The notes: generated by a model from the letters alone, not told the origin. DNA of 64,000 bases from an uncultured Christensenella sp. (GCA_949300385.1 CASGDZ010000002.1:199093-263092); one strand, 5' to 3'. Shown: positions 1-8,319, counted from the stretch's first letter. Made by a program: numbers and translations.

Positions 1-156
1 GGCTATTATCATAGGAGATTTTTTTTCTTGTTTTGCGAGTGGAAAACAAGGGATAGAGTAGTCGCCTTTATCCTGTGATATGCTTTCAATTATCATGTTT
101 TCAAAATCTATATTTTTGTAATGTATACAATCCGCTATTATCTTTTTAATATTCAT
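1..156 (-). CDS. argS: Arginyl-tRNA synthetase, N-terminal fragment (cut by window edge)
   Basis: Only the first 52 codons are present. The gene reads leftward from ATG at 156-154 and runs off position 1. The translation begins MNIKKIIADCIH and contains GDYSIPCFPLAKQ, the pattern of the N-terminal Add-1 (tRNA-recognition) domain of class I arginyl-tRNA synthetases (GDY-x-x-PCF-x-LAK). The catalytic HIGH and KMSKS regions lie outside the window. No Shine-Dalgarno sequence precedes the ATG. Instead a promoter-like TTGCAA-N17-TAATAT ends seven bases before it, suggesting a leaderless transcript. The enzyme would charge tRNA-Arg in the cytoplasm. Identification rests on one motif-rich stretch. 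Confidence 0.8.
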   Translation of the reverse strand, partial: MNIKKIIADCIHYKNIDFENMIIESISQDKGDYSIPCFPLAKQEKKSPMIIA

Positions 157-163
157 AAATTGA

Positions 164-192
164 ATATTAACATAAATTAGTTCAATTTGCAA
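164..192 (-). promoter_or_regulatory. Predicted promoter of argS, leaderless type
   Basis: On the minus strand TTGCAA (192-187), a 17-base spacer and TAATAT (169-164) are followed by seven bases and then the argS ATG. Transcription would begin at or next to the start codon. Confidence 0.5.
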
Positions 193-329
193 GGAAATTT
201 TTATTTTTATATTTATAATCTTTCATTTTATAACAAAAGTGTTATCGTTTCGACATATTTAGCCATGAAAATGATTTTGCGTATAAAATGTCTTAGAGTA
301 AAATCGTATGTATACAGGGGGAAAATGAT

Positions 330-671
330 ATGAGAAAGAAAGTTAAAGGTAAATTATATTTTCTTGCGCGCGATGCGAAGACTAGAATGAGGAACTATAA
401 CAGAGAAAAATCTGTGTTTGAACAAATACCATATTCAAAAGTGACTTATGGCGTGCACGAGCAAGAACTCTACGAGCGAGTGTGTAAAATTTTGTCACGC
501 GATGAGGTGGTTATTAATCCAATACGCGAGTTAATAGACATGAAATATTACAATTCCCTTTCATTGGAAGCAAAGCAAAAATACATAATTGACCTATCAA
601 ACAAGTATAAGGAAATGAAAATTAGATATGAACGCGAGCATGAAGAGTTAGCAAAAGTGTCTAATATTTAA
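330..671 (+). CDS. Conserved-looking hypothetical protein, 113 aa
   Basis: I do not recognise the family. The protein is small, basic and probably cytoplasmic, with charged helical segments at both ends (start MRKKVKGKLYF, end YEREHEELAKVSNI) and no membrane segment or signal peptide. The start is supported by a purine-rich ribosome site (gggggaaaat) just upstream. A possible promoter TTAGCC-N17-TATAAA lies at 259-287. It stands alone between divergent argS and the next gene, which has its own promoter, so it is probably monocistronic. Confidence 0.6.
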   Translation: MRKKVKGKLYFLARDAKTRMRNYNREKSVFEQIPYSKVTYGVHEQELYERVCKILSRDEVVINPIRELIDMKYYNSLSLEAKQKYIIDLSNKYKEMKIRYEREHEELAKVSNI

Positions 672-690
672 CAAGTTTTGTAAAATATCC

Positions 691-719
691 TTGACTTTTG
701 TACAAAAAAGTAGTATATT
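691..719 (+). promoter_or_regulatory. Strong promoter placed for leaderless transcription of the next gene
   Basis: TTGACT (691-696), 17 bases, TATATT (714-719). The last base of the -10 box is six bases before the ATG at 726, so the predicted transcription start is the A of ATG. Confidence 0.65.
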
Positions 720-725
720 TTTAGT

Positions 726-1139
726 ATGAAAGATTTATATAATAAGAACTTAGATACAATAGAACTTAAGGGAAAAGAGCAAATTATACTTAAAGTTAGT
801 GAATTTTTGAAAATAGATTTGCCTAAACTTGAGAGTACCACAATTGAAGATAATATAAAAGAATTATGTGTGGCAAAACTTTGTGCTACATTAGGTATAA
901 AATGCAAATATAATTATAAAAACGAATTTTTTAGTATTTATTCGTCCATCATAGGCGAGGCGGTATCGCAAATACTTGATTTAAAATTAGATATAGCACC
1001 AGGTAAATTAAAATATATAAGATACAATGGTATTAATTTTATATCGCATGCGTTAGAACTATTAAAAATGGAAGATTTAGATGAGGCGTTTATTGATGTT
1101 TTTAATTTAGTAGATGACCATAAAGATGAGTTAAAATAG
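726..1139 (+). CDS. Hypothetical acidic protein, 137 aa
   Basis: Family not recognised. The protein is predicted soluble, acidic and helical, with two cysteines around residues 48-53 and an acidic tail ending DDHKDELK. There is no signal peptide and no clear catalytic motif. No Shine-Dalgarno precedes ATG 726; a near-consensus promoter ends six bases upstream, so the mRNA should be leaderless. A terminator follows at 1191-1231, making this a single-gene unit. The stop codon is TAG. Confidence 0.6.
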   Translation: MKDLYNKNLDTIELKGKEQIILKVSEFLKIDLPKLESTTIEDNIKELCVAKLCATLGIKCKYNYKNEFFSIYSSIIGEAVSQILDLKLDIAPGKLKYIRYNGINFISHALELLKMEDLDEAFIDVFNLVDDHKDELK

Positions 1140-1190
1140 ATATAAAATTAACACAATTTAATTTTTAAAACAACTTTATAATAAATTTTA

Positions 1191-1231
1191 AAAGTATAAA
1201 TTTTAAAAGTATTAAATTTATACTTTTTTTA
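1191..1231 (+). terminator. Intrinsic terminator
   Basis: AAGTATAAATTT and its complement AAATTTATACTT form a stem followed by a T-run (1223-1230). It closes the 726-1139 gene. Confidence 0.6.
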
Positions 1232-1342
1232 TTAATATATACAAATATGAGATTGTGTTAAAAATAGTTAATGTTAATATATATGTAGTTTAATTATAAT
1301 TAAAGGTAGTTAAAATAGAATATTTGATTAATAAAAGATTAT

Positions 1343-1366
1343 AAAAAATGGACTAATTTAGTCCAT
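1343..1366 (-). terminator. Terminator overlapping the stop codon of the HA-repeat gene
   Basis: On the minus strand ATGGACT, a five-base loop and AGTCCAT are followed by TTTTTT. The hairpin includes the last codons and the TAG stop of the gene ending at 1353. Confidence 0.6.
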
Positions 1367-2036
1367 CGTCAACATTATGTCTACATTCAAACGGAAAGGA
1401 TATGTTCTCTAAAAGTATTCTTCTGTATTCTTCTAGTCCGCCTTTTTGTTCTTCAATGATTTGCCTATTGTACCATTTACTTATAGACTTAAATTCGCTT
1501 AGCGTTTTTAATAGTTCATAATCGCCATTGACTTGTTTTAGAAGGTCAATCAATTTGTTATAATTTTTGAACCAATCGCTTCTTCTTTGCGATTTTTCTC
1601 GCTTTGAATCGTCGAAATAAAAACCGATTTTTCGCAATTCATACTCTTTGTCTTCGTCGAGTCCACCTTTGTTTTCTTCTTTCTTCTGTAATCTTTCCCA
1701 ACTAAGTAAACGACTAGTTTTTCGCTCTCCGTCTCTTTTTATATGCGAACCATTGATATTTTCCAATTCTTGCGAATACTCATCTTTAGTCTTTTTCCAG
1801 GTGGTGAGAGATTTATCATTTTTAACTTTGTCATATCCCCAATAAAAACCGATGCTATTCAACAAATTTTCACGATACTTATCTAAGGTATTGTTAACAT
1901 AATCTTCGCGCTGAGATTTTACAAATTCATACAACTCACGCTCTTCTTCATCTAAAGAATTTGCCTTAGGATATCCAAGACCATTTCCTAAGCGCTTAGA
2001 TAGTTTTATAAAATTTTTCATCCATTTTTCATTCAT
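1353..2036 (-). CDS. Helicase-associated (HA) domain repeat protein, 227 aa
   Basis: The sequence holds about three divergent units resembling the helicase-associated domain (Pfam HA): a tryptophan or aromatic start, a charged helix, then a Gly-Gly-Leu segment and an L-x-x-I-G-F-x-[WF] ending. Examples are LLNSIGFYWGYD, GGLDEDKEYELRKIGFYFD and GGLEEYRRILLENISFPF. HA domains are small putative nucleic-acid-binding modules often found as repeats without a helicase, as here. No helicase motifs are present, so function is unknown. The start is set by a ribosome site (aaggtg) 7-12 bases upstream; a TTGACT/TATTAT promoter-like pair lies further up. A related HA array is fused to a sigma-like protein at 33271-34536. 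Confidence 0.6.
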   Translation of the reverse strand: MNEKWMKNFIKLSKRLGNGLGYPKANSLDEEERELYEFVKSQREDYVNNTLDKYRENLLNSIGFYWGYDKVKNDKSLTTWKKTKDEYSQELENINGSHIKRDGERKTSRLLSWERLQKKEENKGGLDEDKEYELRKIGFYFDDSKREKSQRRSDWFKNYNKLIDLLKQVNGDYELLKTLSEFKSISKWYNRQIIEEQKGGLEEYRRILLENISFPFECRHNVDDGLN

Positions 2037-2157
2037 AATTACACCTTAATAAAATAATACACGAATTTAAAATAAAGTCAATAGCCATTTTTTATATAAA
2101 TGACTATTTTAAATACATAAAATCTATAAATGCTATATAGCTTAGACACTAACCGAT

Positions 2158-2205
2158 TAAATAAAAACGGACGATAATTTATGCCCGTTTTTATTTTTTA
2201 TTTAT
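2158..2205 (-). terminator. Terminator of the upstream lipoprotein gene
   Basis: AAAAACGG (2163-2170) pairs with CCGTTTTT (2185-2192). T-rich flanks occur on both strands. On the minus strand it lies downstream of the 2292-2978 gene. Confidence 0.5.
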
Positions 2206-2291
2206 ATTATTTTCATTAATTTGATATTTACTTTCTGCTTTTTATTTAATACTATCTTATCATTTTATTTTAATTTTAGTTTTTTACTAAA

Positions 2292-2978
2292 TTAAACTTT
2301 TTTTGCAACGATGTCGCCAGAGTTTGCGTCGATTAAAATGCCGAGTGTATCGCCATTAGTGGATACTACGCCTACATACCAATAATATGATATGCCTTCA
2401 GGGTTTGAAGAATCTTTTAATATCTTCATAACTACTTCAAAACTTACATTTTTATCACTTGTGATATTTGATATCCCTTCGCTTAATTCTTCGTTAGCGA
2501 TGGATAGAGCGGTGGAGCTATCCACATTAAAGGAAGATGAAACATTTGTTAAATCTTTATTAATGTTATATCCTGTAAAACTGATTTGAACATTGATAAC
2601 AGCGTCATCATTTACGGCAACGGCAAGGTCGGCAGAATAAGAGTTATCCACAGCACTGCTTTCTAAATAGCCCGTATATTGTTGGTCATTGATAGTTACT
2701 ATATAAGTATAGGTATCATTTGCAAGCGGGTTGCCATCAAGCCTATTTAGAGTTAAAATGCCAAAGTCTTCCATAGCATTTTTAATTCCGTCCAGAGCAT
2801 AATTTTGTTCATGTTGACCGCTAGAAAAACTTACACAATACAATTCATCTTCAGCGACAAATAGGTTGTTTCTGCGTTCAATTAAATGATCGTTTAAATC
2901 TATTTTGCTTGAACCACAAGCAGTAAAGCCAAGTAGAGCAATTGCGAGCATCATACAAATTAAAATTTTCTTTTTCAT
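2292..2978 (-). CDS. Predicted lipoprotein with PepSY-like C-terminal motif, 228 aa
   Basis: The N terminus is a lipoprotein signal: MKKK, a hydrophobic stretch, then a lipobox ending FTAC at residue 21, so the mature protein should be lipid-anchored outside the membrane. The mature part is rich in Ser, Asp and Asn. The C terminus (GILIDANSGDIVAKK) resembles the end of PepSY-type domains, which typically finish with an Asp-x-x-[ST]-Gly turn and a beta strand; this is a weak similarity. A gaggt ribosome site precedes the start. It is divergent from the radical SAM gene at 3067. No substrate can be inferred. Confidence 0.6.
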   Translation of the reverse strand: MKKKILICMMLAIALLGFTACGSSKIDLNDHLIERRNNLFVAEDELYCVSFSSGQHEQNYALDGIKNAMEDFGILTLNRLDGNPLANDTYTYIVTINDQQYTGYLESSAVDNSYSADLAVAVNDDAVINVQISFTGYNINKDLTNVSSSFNVDSSTALSIANEELSEGISNITSDKNVSFEVVMKILKDSSNPEGISYYWYVGVVSTNGDTLGILIDANSGDIVAKKV

Positions 2979-3032
2979 AACATATACCTCACAATTATTT
3001 TATTTGCTTGTCCGCAATAATAGAACATAAAC

Positions 3033-3060
3033 TTGACAAACAGATAAAAAATTCTAAAAT
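3033..3060 (+). promoter_or_regulatory. Promoter deciding the start of the PflX-like gene
   Basis: TTGACA (3033-3038), 16 bases, TAAAAT (3055-3060). The predicted transcription start coincides with the ATG at 3067. The in-frame ATG at 3061 would lie upstream of the transcript. Confidence 0.6.
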
Positions 3061-3066
3061 ATGAGT

Positions 3067-3927
3067 ATGCAGTGCAATATGTGTCCGCGCAGATGCGGAA
3101 TAGACAGAAATAAAAATAAAGGTTTTTGCAAAGAGGGCAAGTCCATACGCATAAGCAAAGTTATGCTACACAAATTTGAAGAGCCTATTATAAGCGGTAT
3201 AGATTCAAAGGGAAGTGGGGCTATATTTTTTACTGGTTGCAACATGCGATGTGTATTTTGTCAGAATTTTCCAATCAGCCATAATGACAAGGGTAGAAAA
3301 ATCTCAGTCAAACATTTAGCGCGCATTTTTAAAAGGTTAGAGAAGAAAGGAGCAAATAATATCAATCTAGTAACGCCAACCCATTTTAGTGAACAAATAA
3401 TTGAAGCACTAAAAATATATCGACCAAATATTCCTATTGTATGGAACTCTAACGGATATGAAAGCGAAGAAACGATAAATAAATTAAAAGACTATGTTGA
3501 TATATTCCTAGTTGATTTAAAATACTTTTCTGACGATTTAGCGGTTAAATATAGTAAAGCACCGAATTATTTTTACTATTCAAGCAAAGTCATTAAATTG
3601 ATGCGAAAAATTCAACCGCAGGACATAATCGAAAACGGATTAATGAAGAAAGGACTTATTATTCGTCATCTAATCTTGCCTACACATACAGACGATAGCA
3701 TAAAGTGTTTAGATTTTATTGCAAACGAAATAGGGTCGAGCACGATAGTCAGCATTATGAGTCAGTACGAACCTATGTATGACGCAAAAGATTATCATGA
3801 GATAAATAGAAAAATAACACCGCTTGAATATAAACGCGTAGTAAACCACGCACTAAAATTAAATATGATAAATTGTTATACGCAAGAGTTGTCAAGTGCA
3901 GACACAAAATACACTCCTAAATTTTAA
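3067..3927 (+). CDS. PflX-type radical SAM protein
   Basis: This is a radical S-adenosylmethionine protein of the PflX/PflA-activase-like group (COG1313 type). An N-terminal CxxCPRRC cluster motif (CNMCPRRCG) is followed by an HKFEEP segment and then CNMRCVFC, the CxxxCxxC that ligates the 4Fe-4S cluster and SAM. Later conserved blocks include VDIFLVDLKYF and RHLILPTH. Length (about 286 aa) fits the family. The substrate is unknown; relatives are annotated as glycyl-radical enzyme activases, but no glycyl-radical enzyme is nearby. I chose ATG 3067 rather than 3061 because the -10 box ends at 3060. No Shine-Dalgarno is present. Confidence 0.8.
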   Translation: MQCNMCPRRCGIDRNKNKGFCKEGKSIRISKVMLHKFEEPIISGIDSKGSGAIFFTGCNMRCVFCQNFPISHNDKGRKISVKHLARIFKRLEKKGANNINLVTPTHFSEQIIEALKIYRPNIPIVWNSNGYESEETINKLKDYVDIFLVDLKYFSDDLAVKYSKAPNYFYYSSKVIKLMRKIQPQDIIENGLMKKGLIIRHLILPTHTDDSIKCLDFIANEIGSSTIVSIMSQYEPMYDAKDYHEINRKITPLEYKRVVNHALKLNMINCYTQELSSADTKYTPKF

Positions 3928-4119
3928 ATGTAGAAAAACAAAGCAGTTATAATTAATTTTAATATAATACATTAATATAATTAATACAATATATCTAGAT
4001 ATGTGATATATATTTATAATTAAAATTAATATTTATAAAATATTTATAAGTTAAAACAATGTAAAAAATAAAAAGCACACGAAAAAATAAATAATTTATA
4101 TAAAAGGATTAAAATTAAA

Positions 4120-4542
4120 TTAATATTTCGCTATTCGTCTTGCGTGCCTACCGCCTTCAAACTCGCTTGTCAAAAATACTTTAATAATCTTTAAAGCCGT
4201 TCTAAAACTTGTCAACCTAGCACCTATTGTCAGCACATTAGCGTCTTCGTCCTTTCTTGCTAAATATGCGGTAGTGTAGTCTTGTGCACAAACCGCTCTA
4301 ATTCCTTTTTGCCTATTTGCGACAATATTAGCGCCGACCCCTGACCCGCAAGCAAATATTCCCCAATATCCTTCGTTGGCTGCAACAAATTTAGAAGCGG
4401 GCGCTATAAAATCAGGATAGTCGTCATCAGGTACATAACTTTTAGGACCCATATCGATATATTCGATATTTTTTTTATCAAAATATTTTTTTAATTTTTG
4501 AATAAAATCAAAACCGGCATGATCACAAGAAAGAACTATCAT
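4120..4542 (-). CDS. rpiB: Ribose-5-phosphate isomerase B (RpiB/LacAB family)
   Basis: The 140-aa protein begins MIVLSCDHAGFDF, matching the conserved SDHAG N terminus of RpiB/LacAB isomerases. The central IFACGSGVGANIVANR block carries the active-site cysteine and the phosphate-binding Gly-rich loop. ARKDEDANVLTIGAR and the C-terminal GGRHARRI segment are also typical. The enzyme interconverts ribose-5-phosphate and ribulose-5-phosphate in the pentose phosphate pathway. Length is normal for RpiB. A good ribosome site (aaggagcg) precedes the start. It stands alone, convergent with the radical SAM gene across an AT-rich spacer with no clear terminator. Confidence 0.88.
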   Translation of the reverse strand: MIVLSCDHAGFDFIQKLKKYFDKKNIEYIDMGPKSYVPDDDYPDFIAPASKFVAANEGYWGIFACGSGVGANIVANRQKGIRAVCAQDYTTAYLARKDEDANVLTIGARLTSFRTALKIIKVFLTSEFEGGRHARRIAKY

Positions 4543-4635
4543 AAACGCTCCTTATATCTATATACAATTAGTTTAATATAAAAATTAAAAAAAATCTATT
4601 AAACTTATAAAATTTTTCTAATTTCTATGCAATTA

Positions 4636-4664
4636 TTTACAAACAAGATATTTTATGATATAAT
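4636..4664 (+). promoter_or_regulatory. Promoter for leaderless transcription of the TM2 gene
   Basis: TTTACA (4636-4641), 17 bases, extended -10 TGATATAAT (TATAAT 4659-4664), then six bases and ATG 4671. Confidence 0.7.
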
Positions 4665-4670
4665 ACAGGC

Positions 4671-5141
4671 ATGAGATTTAAAGAGAGTAAACGATGTCCG
4701 CGTTGCAATACAAAGGTGGATAAAAATATGGCGATATGCCCAACATGCCAATTAAATTATCAGAAGTTTGATATGGCGACAAATTATGAGGCGAAAATTG
4801 CAAAGCGAGAGGGAGACAATGAACGCGTATTATTAAGGCGCGGTTATCCTAGTGATGTAAAGAAATGGAAAGTCTTATTATTCGCGATATTTTTAGGATA
4901 TACTGGCGCGCATTATTATTATGTAGGACGAAATGGTAAAGGTGTATTTTATACAATATTTTTCTTTGTTGGAATTGTGAATGCAATCTTAACAAGTTGG
5001 AAAATTTCTTTGGCTTCAGATTTGGGTCAAATATTTTATTTTTTAGTTTTAATTTGGGGGCTTGTGATATTTATGTGGATAATCGATATTGTTCATATCT
5101 GTTTTAACCGATTTAAAATTCCAGTTAGTTTGCCTAGATAA
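4671..5141 (+). CDS. Zinc-ribbon TM2-domain membrane protein, 156 aa
   Basis: Residues 9-25 hold two CPxC knuckles (CPRCNTK, CPTCQLN), a rubredoxin-type zinc ribbon. After a charged linker comes a TM2 domain: a hydrophobic helix, the turn GYTGAHYYYVGRNGKG, which matches the TM2 consensus G-x-x-G-x-H-x-F/Y-Y-x-G, and a second helix. A third hydrophobic segment follows near residues 120-142. TM2 proteins are small membrane proteins of unknown function. The gene has no Shine-Dalgarno, and its consensus promoter ends six bases before ATG, so translation is predicted to start on a leaderless mRNA. Confidence 0.8.
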   Translation: MRFKESKRCPRCNTKVDKNMAICPTCQLNYQKFDMATNYEAKIAKREGDNERVLLRRGYPSDVKKWKVLLFAIFLGYTGAHYYYVGRNGKGVFYTIFFFVGIVNAILTSWKISLASDLGQIFYFLVLIWGLVIFMWIIDIVHICFNRFKIPVSLPR

Positions 5142-5491
5142 AAAATATTAAAAAATTAAAAATTTTAAAAATAAAATAAAAATAACAATATAATTTTGAT
5201 AAAAATATTAATTTTTTAAAAAAAAATATATAAATTTCATAAAAATTAATTAAAATAAAAATTTTAAATAATTTAATGATGAGATTATAAATTCTATATT
5301 AAAATATATTAAACTAATGAATTATAAAAATAAATAAATTATTTTAAATTAATAAAAAATAAATAAAAATATTAAAAAATCAATAAATTAACATAAAAAA
5401 ATTAGAAAAAATAATTAAATTTCAATAAAAATATTAAAAATTTAAAAATATTTGGCAATATATGAATTATAAAAATTAAAAGGATAAAAAT
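5142..5491. other. Nearly pure A/T intergenic spacer
   Basis: About 350 bases consisting almost entirely of A and T in short runs. No coding frame, clear hairpin or promoter stands out until the ribosome site (aaaaggat) of mnmA near 5479. Confidence 0.7.
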
Positions 5492-6577
5492 ATGAAGACT
5501 GTTGTTGTAGGGTTATCGGGTGGAGTTGATTCGTCTGTCGCTGCATATTTATTAAAGAAGCAAGGTTATAATGTTATAGGTTTATTTATGCTTAATTGGG
5601 AAGAAAATGATGATAATGGACATTGTACTGCTGAGCAAGATTTTGAAGATGTGAAGCGCGTTGCAAATAAGATTGGGATTCCGTATTATACTGTCAATTA
5701 TAGTAAAGAATATAAGGATAGAGTGTTTAAATATTTCCTTGACGAGTATGCGCGTGGATATACACCAAATCCAGATGTTATGTGTAACAAAGAGATAAAG
5801 TTTGGTCCATTCTTAGAGCATGCTATGGCGCTTGGTGCAGACTATATTGCTACAGGTCATTATTGCAAACGAGTAGACCGCGATAACAAAGTATACTTAT
5901 ATAAAGCGCACGACCAAAACAAGGACCAGACATATTTTTTAAATCAGTTAAATCAAGAGCAGTTATCTAGAACGCTTTTTCCACTCGCGGACATAGATAA
6001 GACAGAAGTGCGTGAAATAGCGAAATCACTTGGTCTAACCACAGCCGAGAAAAAGGACTCGACAGGTATTTGTTTTATTGGGGAGCGAAATTTTAGAAAA
6101 TTCTTAAAATCATTTTTACCCGCAAATTCAGGGAAAATAGTTGATTTAAATGGGAACGAAGTTGGCACACATGAGGGTGTTATGTACTATACAATCGGAC
6201 AGCGTCGCGGGCTTAACATTGGTGGAAAAAACGGATATGATTCAGACAGGTGGTTCGTTGTGGATAAAGATGTTAAGACTAATACATTAATCGTAAATTG
6301 CGGAGAGTGTGATGAAATGTATTCGACTGGCTGTGTATTGACCGATTTCAACTGGATAACGGACAAACTGTCAGGCGAATTTGAATGTAATGTGAAACTT
6401 AGATATCGCCAACCTGACCAAAAGACAAAAGTTAGCGTTTTAGACGAACAAACTTTGCGCCTTGATTTTGAAAAACCTGAGCGTGCGGTGACGATAGGTC
6501 AATTCGGAGTATTATATTTAGATGACGGCCAATGCCTTGGCGGTGGACGAATAGATAAGTTAATTAAGTTAAAATAA
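5492..6577 (+). CDS. mnmA: tRNA-specific 2-thiouridylase MnmA
   Basis: The enzyme adds sulfur to U34 of tRNA-Lys, -Glu and -Gln using ATP and a persulfide donor. The N terminus has the PP-loop motif GLSGGVDSSVAAYLL (residues 7-21). The NPDVMCNKEIKFG segment carries the nucleophilic cysteine, GHY the ATP site, and STGICFIGERNF the second catalytic cysteine. The C-terminal beta-barrel (TIGQRRGL onward, ending LGGGRI) is intact. Length of 361 aa is normal. Start ATG 5492 has a ribosome site about ten bases upstream. It appears monocistronic. The cysteine desulfurase that supplies sulfur is not in the window. Confidence 0.93.
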   Translation: MKTVVVGLSGGVDSSVAAYLLKKQGYNVIGLFMLNWEENDDNGHCTAEQDFEDVKRVANKIGIPYYTVNYSKEYKDRVFKYFLDEYARGYTPNPDVMCNKEIKFGPFLEHAMALGADYIATGHYCKRVDRDNKVYLYKAHDQNKDQTYFLNQLNQEQLSRTLFPLADIDKTEVREIAKSLGLTTAEKKDSTGICFIGERNFRKFLKSFLPANSGKIVDLNGNEVGTHEGVMYYTIGQRRGLNIGGKNGYDSDRWFVVDKDVKTNTLIVNCGECDEMYSTGCVLTDFNWITDKLSGEFECNVKLRYRQPDQKTKVSVLDEQTLRLDFEKPERAVTIGQFGVLYLDDGQCLGGGRIDKLIKLK

Positions 6578-6696
6578 ATTTTATAATTAATACGATTTTA
6601 TTATTTATTAATATTTATTATATATTTATTAATATTTATTACATTGATTATGAATTATTAATTTTACTATTTATTTAATCTTTTACAAGTTAATTA

Positions 6697-6724
6697 TTGA
6701 CAAAATGCAATAATTTGTTATTAT
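6697..6724 (+). promoter_or_regulatory. Predicted promoter
   Basis: TTGACA (6697-6702), 16 bases, TATTAT (6719-6724), about 45 bases before ATG 6769. Confidence 0.55.
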
Positions 6725-6768
6725 AAATTAAAATACAATATATGCAAAAGATAAGTTAAAGAGGTATT

Positions 6769-7995
6769 ATGGGAGATAAAGATTCGTTTGATTTAGATGA
6801 ACATTATGAAGATTTAAGTGGGTTATATAACAAAAAACCTTTTCCTAAAGATTTTGTTTATAAAATGCATAATCAACCAGCAAAAACGCAAGTGGACACA
6901 TCACCAAAAGGTGATTATTTTGATTATCCAGAAGAATTGCGCGGAGATTATTATAGGAATTATCGTGATATGTATTCGTCTCAAAATAGAGAATATTGGG
7001 ATTGGGAATGTATAAGAAGATATGCGACACAAATACGCACATTTTACTCCACTATGAAATCTATTTTGTATGATAAATATAATGCAGTAGACGAATCGGC
7101 TTTTCCAAATTGGGCAAAGTATACCGATATAAAAGATATAGATATAAGTGAAATTGCAAAAAATGTTACCAGCGCGGAACAAAAATTAGCAGAGCAGTTT
7201 AGGACACATTCAGTAAAGCCATATTTGAATAAAAATAAAACCATTGCTCGATTATTGCAATATGCTAGTGAAGCGTGGACAACTTATCATATGTTAAACG
7301 GAGAATTGCCTCTTATCGATATCTCAAATTTTGCAAAAGCGTATAACGAATTTAAAATAACAACTATAAAAAATGATATTGATTATATAACTATTTACCG
7401 CGGTGCAAAGATTGTGAAAAGAGAAATAGATTTGTATGTAAAAAGTGACTTTATAACGAATAATCATCCGTATTGTGACTTATATGCAAATATTGATATG
7501 AAAACACAATATAATTCAATATTAAAGTCTATAGGACTTATCACATTTGAAGATTGCAAAAATATAGAAAAAGATATGCTCGACGCTTTGGGCGACAAAA
7601 GATTTACAAACACTGATATTTATGAAATTATATCTTTTTATGAAGATTATGATAAAATCTATAAAAATGTCTATGACACACATGTTGTAACTAAACGCAT
7701 TTTGCGATTAAAGAAAAATTATGAAGGGACAAATTGGTCAGTGCCATTATTTGTGTATGACGCGAGGGACAATCAAAATAACGAATATGATATGTATAAA
7801 AAATGCGAAACGGATTTAGTTAGGGTGGAAGCATTATTAAAAAATCCATATGCTAATAATAAAATCCAAATCGATATTAATAAACTTATTAAAAGTTTGC
7901 GCTCTGTTATTAATAGTGCAAAGGATATTCATGAAGAAAGTTATGACGATAGCGATTTGCCCGACTTATGCCCTAAAAGTATAAATAAAATTTAA
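6769..7995 (+). CDS. Hypothetical protein, 408 aa
   Basis: Family not recognised. The product is soluble, rich in Tyr, Asp and Lys, with no signal peptide or membrane helix. The N-terminal 60 residues are polar and look disordered (NKKPFPKDFVY, SPKGDYFDY). The rest is predicted mostly helical, with heptad-like stretches near residues 290-330 and 375-395. A ribosome site (agaggta) lies before ATG 6769. It has its own promoter and is followed by an elaborate branched terminator-like RNA at 8009-8104, so it is probably transcribed alone. Confidence 0.6.
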   Translation: MGDKDSFDLDEHYEDLSGLYNKKPFPKDFVYKMHNQPAKTQVDTSPKGDYFDYPEELRGDYYRNYRDMYSSQNREYWDWECIRRYATQIRTFYSTMKSILYDKYNAVDESAFPNWAKYTDIKDIDISEIAKNVTSAEQKLAEQFRTHSVKPYLNKNKTIARLLQYASEAWTTYHMLNGELPLIDISNFAKAYNEFKITTIKNDIDYITIYRGAKIVKREIDLYVKSDFITNNHPYCDLYANIDMKTQYNSILKSIGLITFEDCKNIEKDMLDALGDKRFTNTDIYEIISFYEDYDKIYKNVYDTHVVTKRILRLKKNYEGTNWSVPLFVYDARDNQNNEYDMYKKCETDLVRVEALLKNPYANNKIQIDINKLIKSLRSVINSAKDIHEESYDDSDLPDLCPKSINKI

Positions 7996-8008
7996 CTTAA
8001 AATGTATG

Positions 8009-8104
8009 AAATCTTGTAGTTTTGGGCTTCACCCAAAACTGAAGTGAACACCAAAAGTTAATAACTATAGGTGGGACACTTCATTTTGCAAGATTTTTTT
8101 TATT
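8009..8104 (+). ncRNA. Three-way-junction structured RNA or terminator
   Basis: Closing stem AAATCTTG (8009-8016) pairs with CAAGATTT (8089-8096) and leads into a T-run. Inside are a perfect nine-base-pair hairpin, AGTTTTGGG (8018-8026) with CCCAAAACT (8032-8040), and a second arm, GAAGTG (8041-8046) with CACTTC (8077-8082), containing CACC/GGTG and AGTT/AACT helices. This is far more elaborate than an ordinary terminator. It could be the 3' end of the preceding mRNA, a stable sRNA, or a switch. No known riboswitch consensus was recognised. Confidence 0.5.
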
Positions 8105-8128
8105 AAATAAAAAATTGTCGAAAAATAT

Positions 8129-8157
8129 TTGACTTGTTCATTTAGAAGAATTAATAT
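8129..8157 (+). promoter_or_regulatory. Promoter of the TasA-like gene
   Basis: TTGACT (8129-8134), 17 bases, TAATAT (8152-8157). It predicts a transcript starting near 8164 with a 5' leader of about 155 bases. Confidence 0.65.
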
Positions 8158-8234
8158 AGAGATATAAGCAGTCGATGTCGATGTAGATTGCTAGCAAAAT
8201 AAAAATAACAAGTAAAATTGCAATTTTATTTAAA

Positions 8235-8296
8235 TTAAGCATTTAGGTATAACCTATGCTTAAATACATATCGTCGAAAAATGCATATTGACGATA
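8235..8296 (+). promoter_or_regulatory. Two hairpins in the 5' leader of the TasA-like gene
   Basis: TTAAGCAT...AGGT ATA ACCT ATGCTTAA forms one stem (about 8235-8262), and TATCGTC...GACGATA forms a second (about 8268-8296). They lie between the promoter and the strong ribosome site aaaagggg. The leader may stabilise or regulate a highly expressed mRNA; that role is inference. Confidence 0.45.
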
Positions 8297-8319
8297 AATC
8301 TAAATAAAAGGGGAAAATT

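Noticed and set aside
3061-3066. ATG at 3061 as start of the PflX-like gene
   Set aside because: It lies immediately after the -10 box and upstream of the predicted transcription start; ATG 3067 fits the leaderless spacing seen elsewhere.
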